Assembly: GCA_039027855.1 (NCBI GenBank)
Contig: JBCCJI010000003.1
Span: 62,001-126,000 of the forward strand
Length of the DNA: 64,000 nucleotides
Direction of reading: 5' to 3'
Origin: Thermohalobaculum sp039027855
Lineage (GTDB): Bacteria; Pseudomonadota; Alphaproteobacteria; Rhodobacterales; Rhodobacteraceae
A model generated the notes under the pieces. The model worked only from the letters and a program-made list of their open reading frames with translations, was not told where the DNA came from and searched no databases. The position numbers were made by a program, and so were the translations under genes. Below, in pieces: positions 1 to 8,198 of the stretch. Position 1 is the first letter of the stretch, and every line of letters starts with the position of its first letter.

Positions 1-490
1 CGAGATGCGGTCCCGACCCCACGCCCGAGGAGGAAAAGCTCAGCTTCTCGGGCGATTTCGCCTTGGCGATCACGTCCTCCATCGACTGCAGCGGCGAGTT
101 CGCGCTCACCACGCAGGCGAAAGGATTGATCTCGTAGACCGTGACGAAGCGGAAATCGTCGAGCGTGTAGGGCAGCGTCGCCTTCATCGCCGGATTGACC
201 GAGTGCGAGCCGACGCGCGCGAACAGCATGGTGTAGCCGTCGGACTTGGCGTTCTGCACCGCGACCGAGCCGGTGGCACCGCCGGCGCCGGTGACATTCG
301 CCATCACCAGCGGCGAGCCCACCGCCTCGCCCAGCGGCTCGGCAATCGTGCGCGCCGAGATGTCGGTCGCGCCGCCGGCGCCGTAGGGGATGATCATGTT
401 GATCGGGCGCTCGGGATACTCGGCGACGGCGCTACCTGCGCCCAGACCAAGCGTAAGCGCGGCGATGGCGCCGAGTGTACGGAAACTCAT
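1..490 (-). CDS. TctC-family tripartite tricarboxylate transporter substrate-binding protein (partial)
   Basis: Periplasmic solute receptor of the tripartite tricarboxylate transporter (Bug/TctC) type, which captures a carboxylate for a TctAB permease. The complement from ATG at 490 reads a signal peptide of about 23 residues (ending GSAVA), then PERPINMIIPYGAGGATD and later GVGSGP, the typical N-terminal lobe of TctC proteins. The C-terminal half lies beyond the window edge, so about 163 of the usual ~320 residues are visible. It diverges from the TauE/enolase genes starting at 643. No TctA or TctB gene is visible, and the ligand cannot be inferred. Confidence 0.85.
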   Translation of the reverse strand, partial: MSFRTLGAIAALTLGLGAGSAVAEYPERPINMIIPYGAGGATDISARTIAEPLGEAVGSPLVMANVTGAGGATGSVAVQNAKSDGYTMLFARVGSHSVNPAMKATLPYTLDDFRFVTVYEINPFACVVSANSPLQSMEDVIAKAKSPEKLSFSSSGVGSGPHL

Positions 491-642
491 GGGTGGACCT
501 CCCTTTGATCCATTGTCGTTTTCGCGCCGTCCTTGCGGCGTCTTGACGTCGATATGGTTCAGCGATCCTGTCGCGACGCAAGGGTGCTGTGCGGATGGCG
601 TCGGGAAACGGCCGTTCGCTCCACCTGCTGGAGGGGAATGCC

Positions 643-1386
643 ATGAGCTGGGAGAGCGCGCTGCCCATTCTGCTGGGTGCGCTGGCCGGCGGCTTCATCA
701 ACGGGCTGGCCGGCTTCGGCACGGCGCTGTTCGCGCTCGGTTTCTTCCTGAGCGTGCTGGCCCCGCCGCAGGCGGTCGCGTTGGTGGTCTTTCTATCGGT
801 CGCAAGCGGTCTGCAGGGCGTGTGGATCGTGCGCCATACCATCGCCGCAGAGCGCCCGCGCCTCATAAGGTTCCTGCTGCCGGGGCTCATCGGCATTCCC
901 GTGGGCGTGGCCGCCCTCTCAGTTCTCGATGCGCGGATGCTGACGCTGGTCGTGGCCTTCTTCCTGATCCTCTATGGCGGCTATTTCAGCCTGCGCAGCA
1001 CCCTGCCCCGGATCGAGGGCGAGCGGCCGGTCGCCGACATGGCCGTGGGCCTGATGGGCGGCATCCTTGGGGGGGCGGCCTCGCTTTCGGGGGCGCTGCC
1101 GACCATGTGGTGCTCGATGCGGCCCTGGCCCAAGGCCGAGATCCGCGCGGTGCTGCAACCCTATAACGTCGTCATCCTCAGCCTGACGGCTGCGGCGCTG
1201 GCCCTGCGTGGCGCCTATACCAAGGAGGTACTGGTCGCCATGGTCATCGCCGTGCCCGCCGCGATGGTGGCCGCCCAGATCGGCATCTATGCCTTCGCCC
1301 GCCTGCCCGAGGCGCTGTTCCGACGCCTGCTGATCGCGCTGACGCTGGTCTCAGGCACGATCCTTACGCTCAGGACCCTGCTATGA
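643..1386 (+). CDS. TauE/SafE-family membrane permease
   Basis: A 247-residue hydrophobic protein with about eight membrane segments. It carries the family's N-terminal glycine-rich pattern (GGFINGLAGFGTALFALGF) and a repeated second half (GGILGGAASLSGALPTMW). The family exports or imports sulfite, sulfoacetate, organosulfonates and other small anions across the inner membrane. The ATG at 643 is chosen because GGAGGGG lies just upstream at the usual spacing; the earlier in-frame ATG at 589 lacks such a site. The stop overlaps the start of the enolase-superfamily gene (ATGA), so the two are translationally coupled and the permease may move that enzyme's substrate or product. The substrate is not known. 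Confidence 0.85.
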   Translation: MSWESALPILLGALAGGFINGLAGFGTALFALGFFLSVLAPPQAVALVVFLSVASGLQGVWIVRHTIAAERPRLIRFLLPGLIGIPVGVAALSVLDARMLTLVVAFFLILYGGYFSLRSTLPRIEGERPVADMAVGLMGGILGGAASLSGALPTMWCSMRPWPKAEIRAVLQPYNVVILSLTAAALALRGAYTKEVLVAMVIAVPAAMVAAQIGIYAFARLPEALFRRLLIALTLVSGTILTLRTLL

Positions 1387-2564
1387 GCCACTCGCCCAAT
1401 CCTACGCCCGGCATCGCCCGGATCGAGGCGCATGTGTTCCGCGCGCCAACGCCCCGCCCGGTGGCGACATCCTTCGGCGTGATGCGCGACCGTCCGGCCG
1501 TCTTCATCAGGGTGGAGGATAGCGAAGGCGCTTTCGGCTGGGGCGAGATCTTCGCCAACTGGCCCGCCTCGGGCGCCGAGCACCGTGCCCGCCTGCTCGC
1601 CGAGGATATCGCGCCCCTCGTGCTCGGCCAGCCGGCCGGCGACCCCACGGAGTTGTGGCGGAGGCTATCGGCGCGTGTCGCGATCCGCGCGCTGCAATGC
1701 GGCGAGCCCGGCCCCTTCGCGCAGGTCCTTGCCGGCATCGACACCGCGCTCTCCGATCTCGCCGCCCGGCGCGCTGGCCTGCCGCTCGCCCGTTGGCTCG
1801 ATGCCGGGGCCGCGGACAGCGTGACGGTCTATGCCAGCGGCCTGCAGGTCTCGGCCGCCGCGGATGGGATCGCCGCCTCCCGCCGCTGGGGCATCGCGGC
1901 CTTCAAGGTCAAGATCGGGTTCGACCGGGTGAGCGACCTGCGCCACCTGACCACCCTCGCCGGCGATTTGGCCCCCGGCGAGCAGCTGATGGCCGATGCC
2001 AACCAGGCCTGGGACCGAGAGGCAACGCTCGCCTTCCTCGCCGACACCGCCACCCTGCCGCTCGGCTGGCTGGAGGAGCCGATCGCGGCGAATGCCCCCG
2101 CCGCCGACTGGGCCGCCATCGCGGCCACCTCGCCCCACCCGCTGGCGGGCGGAGAGAACATCGCGGGCGAGGACGATTTTGACGCTGCGATCGGCGCGGG
2201 CCATCTCGCCGTCATCCAGCCCGACGTCGCCAAATGGGGTGGCGTCACCGGCAACATCGCCGTCGCGCGCAGCGCCATCGCCGCGGGCCGGCGCTACTGT
2301 CCCCATTTCCTCGGCGGCGGGATAGGGCTTGTCGCCTCGGCCCATCTGCTCGCCGCCGCCCGCGCCGCGCCCACGGCCGACGGTATTCTGGAGCTCGACG
2401 CCAACGAAAACCCGCTCCGCGACGCCTTCTTCGACGCCGACCCGGTGGAGGGCGGCAGCTTCAGGATCGCGCCCGCCCTCGGCCTCGGCATCGACCGCCT
2501 GCCCGAGGGGATCGAGCGGTTCCGCACGCTTCACCTCAACATCACCGCGCCGCGCGCCAGCTGA
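1383..2564 (+). CDS. Mandelate racemase/muconate lactonizing enzyme (enolase superfamily) protein
   Basis: A 393-residue enolase-superfamily enzyme that abstracts a proton alpha to a carboxylate, probably a sugar-acid dehydratase, epimerase or racemase. Visible features are the KVKIG motif (Lys-x-Lys catalytic pair) near residue 180, a first metal ligand in LMADANQAW, a second in LEEP, a third in AGGENIAG, then QPDVAKWGG and a barrel-end PHFLGGGIGLVASAH with a His at the usual general acid/base position. Length matches the family. It starts within the stop of the TauE gene. The exact reaction cannot be read from sequence; a GST follows 55 bp downstream. Confidence 0.87.
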   Translation: MSHSPNPTPGIARIEAHVFRAPTPRPVATSFGVMRDRPAVFIRVEDSEGAFGWGEIFANWPASGAEHRARLLAEDIAPLVLGQPAGDPTELWRRLSARVAIRALQCGEPGPFAQVLAGIDTALSDLAARRAGLPLARWLDAGAADSVTVYASGLQVSAAADGIAASRRWGIAAFKVKIGFDRVSDLRHLTTLAGDLAPGEQLMADANQAWDREATLAFLADTATLPLGWLEEPIAANAPAADWAAIAATSPHPLAGGENIAGEDDFDAAIGAGHLAVIQPDVAKWGGVTGNIAVARSAIAAGRRYCPHFLGGGIGLVASAHLLAAARAAPTADGILELDANENPLRDAFFDADPVEGGSFRIAPALGLGIDRLPEGIERFRTLHLNITAPRAS

Positions 2565-2619
2565 CGCGCCGGGTCACGACGCGCGGACCACATTGCGGCA
2601 ACAAAGGGAGAAGACGCCG

Positions 2620-3249
2620 ATGCTGGAGCTCTACATCGCCAAGGGGACCTCGGGTCTCGGCACGCATATCCTGCTGGAGGAAGCCGGCGCCGACTACGAG
2701 ACCCGCTGGATCTCATTCCCCGACAAGGGGCAACAGTCGCCCGACTTCCTTGGCGTGAACCCCAAGGGCCGCGTGCCGGCGCTGGTCACGCCCGAGGGGG
2801 TGCTGACCGAGAACCCGGCCATGCTGTTCTGGATCGCCGAGACCTATCCCGAGGCCGGCCTGATGCCTGCCACCGCCTATGACCGCGCCCGCGCCCAGGC
2901 GCTCGCCTCGTTCCTATGCGCCACGGTGCATGTGCATTTCGCCCACCTGCTGCGCGGGGCGCGCTGGTCGGACGACCCGGCGGCGCATGAAAGCATGAAG
3001 GCCAAGGTGCCGGCCAACCTGCTGGAGGCCGCCAAGCTGATCGAGGCGCACTACCTCGACGGCCCCTGGGCGCTGGGGGCAGACTACTGCTTCGTCGATC
3101 CCTACCTGATCCTGGTCAGCCGCTGGCTGCTGCTCAACAACGTCCCGCTGGAGGAGGCGCCCGCCATCAAGGCCCATACCGAGGCGCTGATGGCCCGCCC
3201 CGCGACCCAGCGCGTGCTGGCGGCCCATGGTATGGAGGGGCCCGGCTGA
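2620..3249 (+). CDS. Glutathione S-transferase family protein
   Basis: A 209-residue cytosolic GST-fold protein. The N-terminal thioredoxin-like domain runs MLELYIAKG..., with NPKGRVPALVTPEG (cis-Pro glutathione-site loop) and LTENPAMLFWIAETYPE (the usual glutamate/serine gamma-glutamyl contact is replaced by Glu-Asn). An all-helical C-terminal domain follows to residue 209. The ATG at 2620 follows AAAGGGAG at good spacing. It is probably the last gene of the tauE-enolase unit. GSTs in catabolic clusters often handle conjugation or isomerisation, but nothing here fixes the substrate. Confidence 0.88.
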   Translation: MLELYIAKGTSGLGTHILLEEAGADYETRWISFPDKGQQSPDFLGVNPKGRVPALVTPEGVLTENPAMLFWIAETYPEAGLMPATAYDRARAQALASFLCATVHVHFAHLLRGARWSDDPAAHESMKAKVPANLLEAAKLIEAHYLDGPWALGADYCFVDPYLILVSRWLLLNNVPLEEAPAIKAHTEALMARPATQRVLAAHGMEGPG

Positions 3250-3289
3250 GCGGCGAGCGGTCGGCGGCCAGCGCGCCGGCGGGGCCCGG

Positions 3290-3958
3290 TCAGCCGATCA
3301 GCTCGTCCGAGCGGTCATCGGTCTCGCCGAAGCGCTTCAGCACCGGGGGCTTGGTCCCCTCATAGACCCGCTCGAGGTTCTGCGCGATCTTCGCATTCTC
3401 CCGCTCGAACAGGCAGTCGCCGGTCTTGGGGTCCGAGGCCACGAAGAACGGCCCCATCTTGTTGCATCGGATCACCCACATGGCCTGCGCGAGGCCCAGT
3501 TCCTCGCGCCAATGCACCGCCTCGACATTCTCGACGCCCCGTCCCAGCAGCGCGCCGGTGCCATAGCCGACGGTCGAGAGATAGACCGCCCCGTTCGGCA
3601 CGAAGTAGTTCTTGTAGTCCTTCGACGACATGCCCCCCTTGCCGACGATTAGCCGCGCGCCGGATTTCGCCATCCATTCCGGCAGCCATTTGGCAAAGCG
3701 GAACGAGGCCGTCGCCGTCACCGCGCCCATATGGAACGAGCCATCGGGCCGGATCGTCGCCGCAGGCGAGCAGTGGAAGTTCGCGGCACTCTCCGACGGC
3801 AATTCCATCGGAATATTCGCCCGCTCATCGATCGCGCGCATGTAGACGCCCTCGCGCGCCGTATACATCAGCCCGTCGAGATAGACGACATCGCCGAGCC
3901 TCAGATCGGCCACGGCCTCCGCAGTCGGCGTCGTCGATAGTCTCACTTCGCGCGGCAT
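3290..3958 (-). CDS. Class I fumarase / L(+)-tartrate dehydratase, beta (C-terminal) subunit
   Basis: A 222-residue beta subunit of an iron-sulfur hydro-lyase that reversibly hydrates fumarate-type acids. Family features are the early VRLSTTPTAEAVADLRLGD, GLMYTAREGVY, the substrate loop CSPAATIRPDG, LIVGKGGMS and AVYLSTVGYG. It is longer than E. coli TtdB (about 200 residues). A GGGAGG box precedes the ATG at 3958. Its partner alpha subunit lies upstream at 4778-5734, but the two are separated by a repeat and an unknown gene, an unusual break in a pair that is normally adjacent. Whether fumarate, tartrate or mesaconate is the substrate is not decidable here. Confidence 0.88.
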   Translation of the reverse strand: MPREVRLSTTPTAEAVADLRLGDVVYLDGLMYTAREGVYMRAIDERANIPMELPSESAANFHCSPAATIRPDGSFHMGAVTATASFRFAKWLPEWMAKSGARLIVGKGGMSSKDYKNYFVPNGAVYLSTVGYGTGALLGRGVENVEAVHWREELGLAQAMWVIRCNKMGPFFVASDPKTGDCLFERENAKIAQNLERVYEGTKPPVLKRFGETDDRSDELIG

Positions 3959-3982
3959 CCCGCCTCCCAGAGTGTCATCTTC

Positions 3983-4507
3983 TCAGCCATCGGACGTCGA
4001 CACGAAAGCGCGCTCTCGGCAGGGGTTCGTCGCAACGATCCCGGTGAACGTATGCGTGTGGCAGGGGCAGTAGGGAAAGAAATCCTCCACCCCGAAGGTT
4101 GGGTCGACCTGCTGCAACAGGCCGCCTTCATCGACGAAAAGCCTGCTGAGATACGCATGCTCTCCACCTGCGATGTAAGGCTGACGCAGTCGGCCAGGAT
4201 TTTCACGGACCATCCAGAAAATCGGCGCCTCGTCCGGCAATCGCGCACTGGCCTCGCGATGGACCGGCTCCCAGGGTTCTCCCACTTTCGAGAGCAGGAA
4301 GTGAAACAACGGCGTGAGATCGAGGCCGTGATGCGCGCCGCGTTTCATGGCGCCCCGTGTGACGCCCTGCGCTTCGGCACGCTTTTCCGCCTTGCTATGC
4401 CACTGCCAGCGGTATTCGGGCCCACCGCGGCCTTGGACAGACAGGCTATGCGTTCGGCGGTTCTCCTTGCGCCAAAGCGGCTTCTGGTCATGCCCGCGCC
4501 GCGCCAT
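3983..4507 (-). CDS. Conserved-looking protein of unknown function between fumarase subunits
   Basis: A 174-residue soluble protein I do not recognise. The N-terminus is basic (MARRGHDQKPLWRKENRR). The middle holds GLDLTPLFHFLLSKVGEPW and APIFWMV. The C-terminal third has a Cys/His cluster, FFPYCPCHTHTFTG, that could bind a metal. No signal peptide or membrane segment is visible. It is in the same orientation as the fumarase subunits and stops 24 bp before the beta-subunit start. Lines counted by hand across it give about 60-62% G+C, a little below its neighbours. It is placed like a cargo gene inserted into the operon together with the repeat at 4550-4760. Confidence 0.6.
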   Translation of the reverse strand: MARRGHDQKPLWRKENRRTHSLSVQGRGGPEYRWQWHSKAEKRAEAQGVTRGAMKRGAHHGLDLTPLFHFLLSKVGEPWEPVHREASARLPDEAPIFWMVRENPGRLRQPYIAGGEHAYLSRLFVDEGGLLQQVDPTFGVEDFFPYCPCHTHTFTGIVATNPCRERAFVSTSDG

Positions 4508-4549
4508 CAGCCCGTTGCCCCGTCACCGATCATGCTGCTGCTGCGCCAA

Positions 4550-4760
4550 GAAGAGCGGGCCGGGTCAAGGATCGCGGTACGCGACGGGCGCCAGCCCGCT
4601 TGTCCTTGACGCGGTCCGCTCTTCGACCACGCTCGGACAGAAGGCCCCTCGGCCTTCTCCCCAGCCCCAAAAGCAGGGCTGCGGCCGGCGCCGTCCTCAG
4701 AGATCCGGGCACCCCCGCGAACTGCATCGCGGCGACCAGCCGCGATACCGCTTGGCCCAA
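4550..4760 (-). repeat. Dispersed structured repeat, copy A
   Basis: This is one of three copies in the window (others at about 31679-31925 and 34352-34612). Reading the minus strand, it begins about 20 nt after the fumarase alpha stop. Hairpin 1 (4746 to 4726) has an 8-bp stem and TGGTC loop, identical to the other copies. Hairpin 2 (4658 to 4639) is AGAAGGCC-GAGG-GGCCTTCT. Then come CGGGCTGGCGCCCG (hairpin 3) and the conserved end CCTTGACCCGGCCCG (4570 to 4556). No protein is encoded. It occupies most of the 270-bp gap between the fumarase alpha gene and the unknown gene. Confidence 0.8.
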
Positions 4761-4777
4761 AGGTTGGTCTGTGCCGC

Positions 4778-5734
4778 TCACTCCGCCGCCCTGGCCGCGG
4801 GTTGCCATTCGACCGTGTCGCGACGCTGGTAGTCGGTGAACCAGTCGGGGTCGGTGCGTTCCTCGACGCGGCCGTCGGGCCAGATCCGCGCCACCGCCCG
4901 GCGCGAGGACAGGCAGAAGGCGTGCACCGACATCTGCATGCCGCCGGTGTGGCAGTAGCCGACCTCGATATGGCAATCGACGACCATGTTCTTGCCGACA
5001 AACCCCATCGCCCCCATGCCGATGGAATTGCCGAGTTCCTTGAACTCCTCCTCCATCGTCGCGATCCGCGGGTCGGTATTCCGGTCGCCGACGATGCGCA
5101 GACAGGCCGCACGCTTGCCGAGCACCATGCAGGTGTCCTTGGACCCGCCGAGCCCGATGCCGATGATCGCCGGTTGGCAAGCGAGGCCCCGTTTGCCGAA
5201 AGCCACCAGGCTGTCGAGGTAGAAGCGCTTGATCCCCTCGATCCCGTCCGAGGGGAAGAGCATCCGGTAATCCGTGCCGAACAGCCCGCCCTTGTGCACG
5301 GTGATCAGGTCGATCCAGTCGCCATCGGGCTCGAAGCCATATTCGATCTCGGGCGCATTGATGCCGACATTGTTGTCATGGTCGGTGCGCCACAGCGGAT
5401 GCACGCGGTTGGGCCGGAGCGGCACGCCATTGGTCGCGGTTGCCGTCGCGCGCCTCAGCGCCGCCTCCAGCGCCACGGGCCCGCCCTCGATCCGCGCCTC
5501 GTTGCCCATCTTCACGAACCAGCGCGGCACGCCGGTATCGCCGCACATCGCCCGCCGGTCCTCTTTGGCGGCCTGATAGTTCTCCAGCATCGCCTGCAGC
5601 ACGAAGGACGAGAGATCCCCGTCCTCGGTGGACGCGGCCTTCTTGATCCCCTCCAGATAGTCGTCCGGGATCTCGATCGCGGCCTTGTCCATCAGCCGCT
5701 CGGCCGTCTTCTCGATGAGCTGGATGGGGATCAT
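4778..5734 (-). CDS. Class I fumarase / L(+)-tartrate dehydratase, alpha (N-terminal, Fe-S) subunit
   Basis: A 318-residue catalytic alpha subunit carrying the [4Fe-4S] cluster. Candidate cluster cysteines lie in AMCGDTGVPRWF, in the second Cys region GLGGSKDTC and in GYCHTGGM. Further family motifs are HPLWRTDHDNNVG and HKGGLFGTDYRMLFPSDG. Length is close to E. coli TtdA (about 300). The start overlaps the flavoprotein stop (ATGA at 5731-5734), so it is co-translated with the succinate dehydrogenase/fumarate reductase genes. Oxidation of succinate by that complex would yield the fumarate that this enzyme hydrates, although the pair could also act on substituted analogues. Confidence 0.9.
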   Translation of the reverse strand: MIPIQLIEKTAERLMDKAAIEIPDDYLEGIKKAASTEDGDLSSFVLQAMLENYQAAKEDRRAMCGDTGVPRWFVKMGNEARIEGGPVALEAALRRATATATNGVPLRPNRVHPLWRTDHDNNVGINAPEIEYGFEPDGDWIDLITVHKGGLFGTDYRMLFPSDGIEGIKRFYLDSLVAFGKRGLACQPAIIGIGLGGSKDTCMVLGKRAACLRIVGDRNTDPRIATMEEEFKELGNSIGMGAMGFVGKNMVVDCHIEVGYCHTGGMQMSVHAFCLSSRRAVARIWPDGRVEERTDPDWFTDYQRRDTVEWQPAARAAE

Positions 5735-7500
5735 TCTGCAGCCACCAAGGTCTCCGGCTCGCCCTCGGGCAGCACGGTTTCGCCGGGGCGGACGCGGGTG
5801 AAGGCGACGCTGCGGCGGCCGACCTCCAGCGTTTCGCCATCGCGCTTTGCGACGGTGAAGTACGAGGTCTCCAGCGCCCCCGTCTCGGGGAAATCCTCAC
5901 GGAAATGGGCGCCGCGGGAGTTTTCGCGGGCGAGACCGGCCTTGGCGATGACCTCCGAGATCTCGGTGAGCGAGGCCATGTTGAGCCAGTCGTGCCAGGT
6001 CAGGTTGAAAGCCAATCGGTCGGCCGCCACGCCCGTTGCCATCAGCTCGGCCCTGATGTCCGAGAGCCGGTCGATGCCGCGGCTCATGCCGATCTCGGTC
6101 CGCATGACGCCGACATCTTCCCACATCGCCTCTTGCAGCGCTTGGCGAAGCGGCTGCACGAGCGCGGTCTTGAGCGTCAGGGGATAGGCCGCGCGCGCTA
6201 CCTCCGCCGCCAGCACGGCCTCATCCGGGTCGCGATGGGACGACATGCCCTGGATATCGCGGCCCATGGTGTCACCGGCCACGCCGCCATAGACGGTTGA
6301 GTTCGCCACCCCGTTGCCGCCCAGCCGGTTCGAGCCATGGGCGCCGCCCGCATCCTCACCGGCGACATACAGCCCCTCCATCGCCGTGCGCGTGTCGACG
6401 TCCACCACCACGCCGCCCATCTGGTAATGCGCTGTCGGCACCACCTCGACCTTGCCACCGGCCAGGTCGAAGCCGCAGTCGCGGCAGCGGTCGACCATGC
6501 CCTTGAACTTCTTGGCGACCATCTCGGGCCCGAGATGCGCCATGGTGATGTAGACGCCACCCTGGGGCGAGGCGTTGGATTTGCGCATCTCGGCATAGAT
6601 GCCGCGGCTGACCACATCGCGGGTCGCCCGCTCGCCCCGGTCGTCATAGTCGAACATGAAGCGGTGATCGGCGCCGTTCAGCAGATGCCCGCCGGCACCG
6701 CGGAGGCCCTCCTCCAGCACCGTGCCGGTCATGCGGGTATGATCGCCCGCAAGCAGCCCGGTGGGGTGGAACTGCACCATCTCCATATCGCGGAGTTCGA
6801 GGCCGGCCCGCAGCCCCATGGCCAGACCGTCCATCGACTTGTCGCCCGAGGGCGTGTGGTATTTGTACATTGTCGGCCCGCCGCCGGTCGCCATCAGCAC
6901 GGCCTTGGCGCGCACGAAACGGAAGCGGCCGGTGCGCATGTCGATCATCAGCACGCCCGACAGCGCCTTGCCGTCGCGGGTGGGAATGAGCCCCACGGCG
7001 CGATGCTCCTGCATCTTCTCGACACCCCGGGCCAGCACCTGCTCCATCAGGCGCGAGATGATCTCGATGCCTGTCAGGTCGCCCTTGTGCACGGTGCGGT
7101 CGGCGGTCTGCCCGGCAAAGGCCTTCTGGTGCAGCGTCCCGTCGGCATTGCGGTCGAAGAAGCAGCCGATCTCGTTCTCAAGTTCGCGGATGCGCTGCGG
7201 CGCGGTCTCGCACAGGCGCCAGGCCATGTCCTGATCGGGCAGCCATTTGCCGCCGACGACGGTGTCCATGAAATGCCGCTCGACACTGTCGCCGCCGCCG
7301 AGCGCCACGTTATAGCCGCCCTGCACCATGCGCGTGCAGCCGCATTTGCCGATCAGGCCCTTGACCGCGATGGTGATCTTGGTCCCGGCGGGCACCGTCT
7401 GCTGGGCGTGCAGCGCGGCGAACAGCCCCGCGCCCCCGGTGCCGAGTATCAGGATATCGGTGTCGTGACGTTCGATGGCTGGCTTGTCAGTAGCTGTCAT
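5731..7500 (-). CDS. Succinate dehydrogenase/fumarate reductase-type flavoprotein subunit
   Basis: A 589-residue FAD-binding dicarboxylate oxidoreductase subunit on the cytoplasmic face. The Rossmann motif LILGTGGAGLFAAL lies near residues 17-30. Substrate-domain motifs are MVQFHPTGLL, LEEGLRGAGG, RDVVSRGIYAEM, HYQMGGV and GEDAGGAHGSNRLGGNG. The C-terminal helical domain includes SRGAHFRED. At the position that normally holds the His carrying covalent FAD (SHTxAAQGG in SdhA/FrdA), this protein reads GCTRMVQGG, with Cys55 in place of His, which suggests non-covalent FAD. Order B-C-D-A, with the flavoprotein last, differs from the usual CDAB. It begins 12 bp after the anchor subunit. Confidence 0.9.
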   Translation of the reverse strand: MTATDKPAIERHDTDILILGTGGAGLFAALHAQQTVPAGTKITIAVKGLIGKCGCTRMVQGGYNVALGGGDSVERHFMDTVVGGKWLPDQDMAWRLCETAPQRIRELENEIGCFFDRNADGTLHQKAFAGQTADRTVHKGDLTGIEIISRLMEQVLARGVEKMQEHRAVGLIPTRDGKALSGVLMIDMRTGRFRFVRAKAVLMATGGGPTMYKYHTPSGDKSMDGLAMGLRAGLELRDMEMVQFHPTGLLAGDHTRMTGTVLEEGLRGAGGHLLNGADHRFMFDYDDRGERATRDVVSRGIYAEMRKSNASPQGGVYITMAHLGPEMVAKKFKGMVDRCRDCGFDLAGGKVEVVPTAHYQMGGVVVDVDTRTAMEGLYVAGEDAGGAHGSNRLGGNGVANSTVYGGVAGDTMGRDIQGMSSHRDPDEAVLAAEVARAAYPLTLKTALVQPLRQALQEAMWEDVGVMRTEIGMSRGIDRLSDIRAELMATGVAADRLAFNLTWHDWLNMASLTEISEVIAKAGLARENSRGAHFREDFPETGALETSYFTVAKRDGETLEVGRRSVAFTRVRPGETVLPEGEPETLVAAE

Positions 7501-7512
7501 CCGCTCACTCTA

Positions 7513-7860
7513 TCATACCGCCTGGATAAAGAATGTCCCCGAGACCAGGAACGCCGCGCCCACCGCGCCGGCTGCCATGGATTTCTGCCGGTTCGACCAG
7601 GGCAGCCATTCGAGCGCCATCAGCCGCATGCCGCCGAAGACATGCACGGCGAGCAGAAAGACGAGCCCAAACTCCGCCAGTTTGACGATGGCCAGATCAG
7701 TGAAGACCAGGAACTCGTCCATCGCCGCCGCATCGGTCAGCGCGAGCGACAGGATCCAGAAATGCGCCGGCAGGAAGAGCGCCAGCACGAGGCCCGAGAC
7801 CCGGTGCAGGATATGCGCGAGCCACAGCGGATGGGCCCGGGGATAACGCGCGAGGCTCAT
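7513..7860 (-). CDS. Succinate dehydrogenase/fumarate reductase membrane anchor (cytochrome b-type)
   Basis: A 115-residue integral membrane protein with three predicted helices. It carries HILHRVSGLVLALFL, matching the SdhC/SdhD HRxSG/HRxTG signature with a heme-ligand His, and AVHVFGGMRLMALEW, a second His plus Gly-x-Arg. ATG at 7860 overlaps the preceding stop (ATGA). With the adjacent 7857-8198 protein it forms the quinone/heme membrane domain that anchors the flavoprotein and iron-sulfur subunits. Confidence 0.85.
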   Translation of the reverse strand: MSLARYPRAHPLWLAHILHRVSGLVLALFLPAHFWILSLALTDAAAMDEFLVFTDLAIVKLAEFGLVFLLAVHVFGGMRLMALEWLPWSNRQKSMAAGAVGAAFLVSGTFFIQAV

Positions 7861-8198
7861 GCCGCGACCCCGTAGGTGACCGCCCAGACCGCCCGCAGCC
7901 CCATGGTGAGCAAGACGGTGGCGATACAGAAGGTCAGCATCGGCAGGTGGCGGCGCGGCATGCCGAAAGCCTCGTAGGCGATCACCCGCAGCCCGATCGC
8001 CGCATGGACCGAGACCGAGACGACGAACAACCCGTAGAACAGGAACCAGCCAAGGCTGCCCTGCGTCCGGCCCAGGATCTCGCCCGCCGTCAGCCCACCG
8101 TCGATGGCATAGACCATCACTGCGATATGGCCGAGCGTCAGTGGGATCATCACCAGCGCGCTCAACCGCTGCGCCATGTACAGGTTGAAATCCAGCAT
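7857..8198 (-). CDS. Succinate dehydrogenase/fumarate reductase membrane anchor
   Basis: A 113-residue protein with three hydrophobic helices. MAQRLSALVMIPLTLGHI (Arg-x-Ser near a His) and SVHAAIGLRVIAYEAFG match the second anchor subunit of this family, where the histidines ligate heme b or line the quinone site. ATG at 8198 shares a base with the iron-sulfur subunit stop (TGATG). Small size and lack of soluble domains fit SdhC/SdhD-type anchors. Assigning C versus D is arbitrary here. Confidence 0.83.
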   Translation of the reverse strand: MLDFNLYMAQRLSALVMIPLTLGHIAVMVYAIDGGLTAGEILGRTQGSLGWFLFYGLFVVSVSVHAAIGLRVIAYEAFGMPRRHLPMLTFCIATVLLTMGLRAVWAVTYGVAA

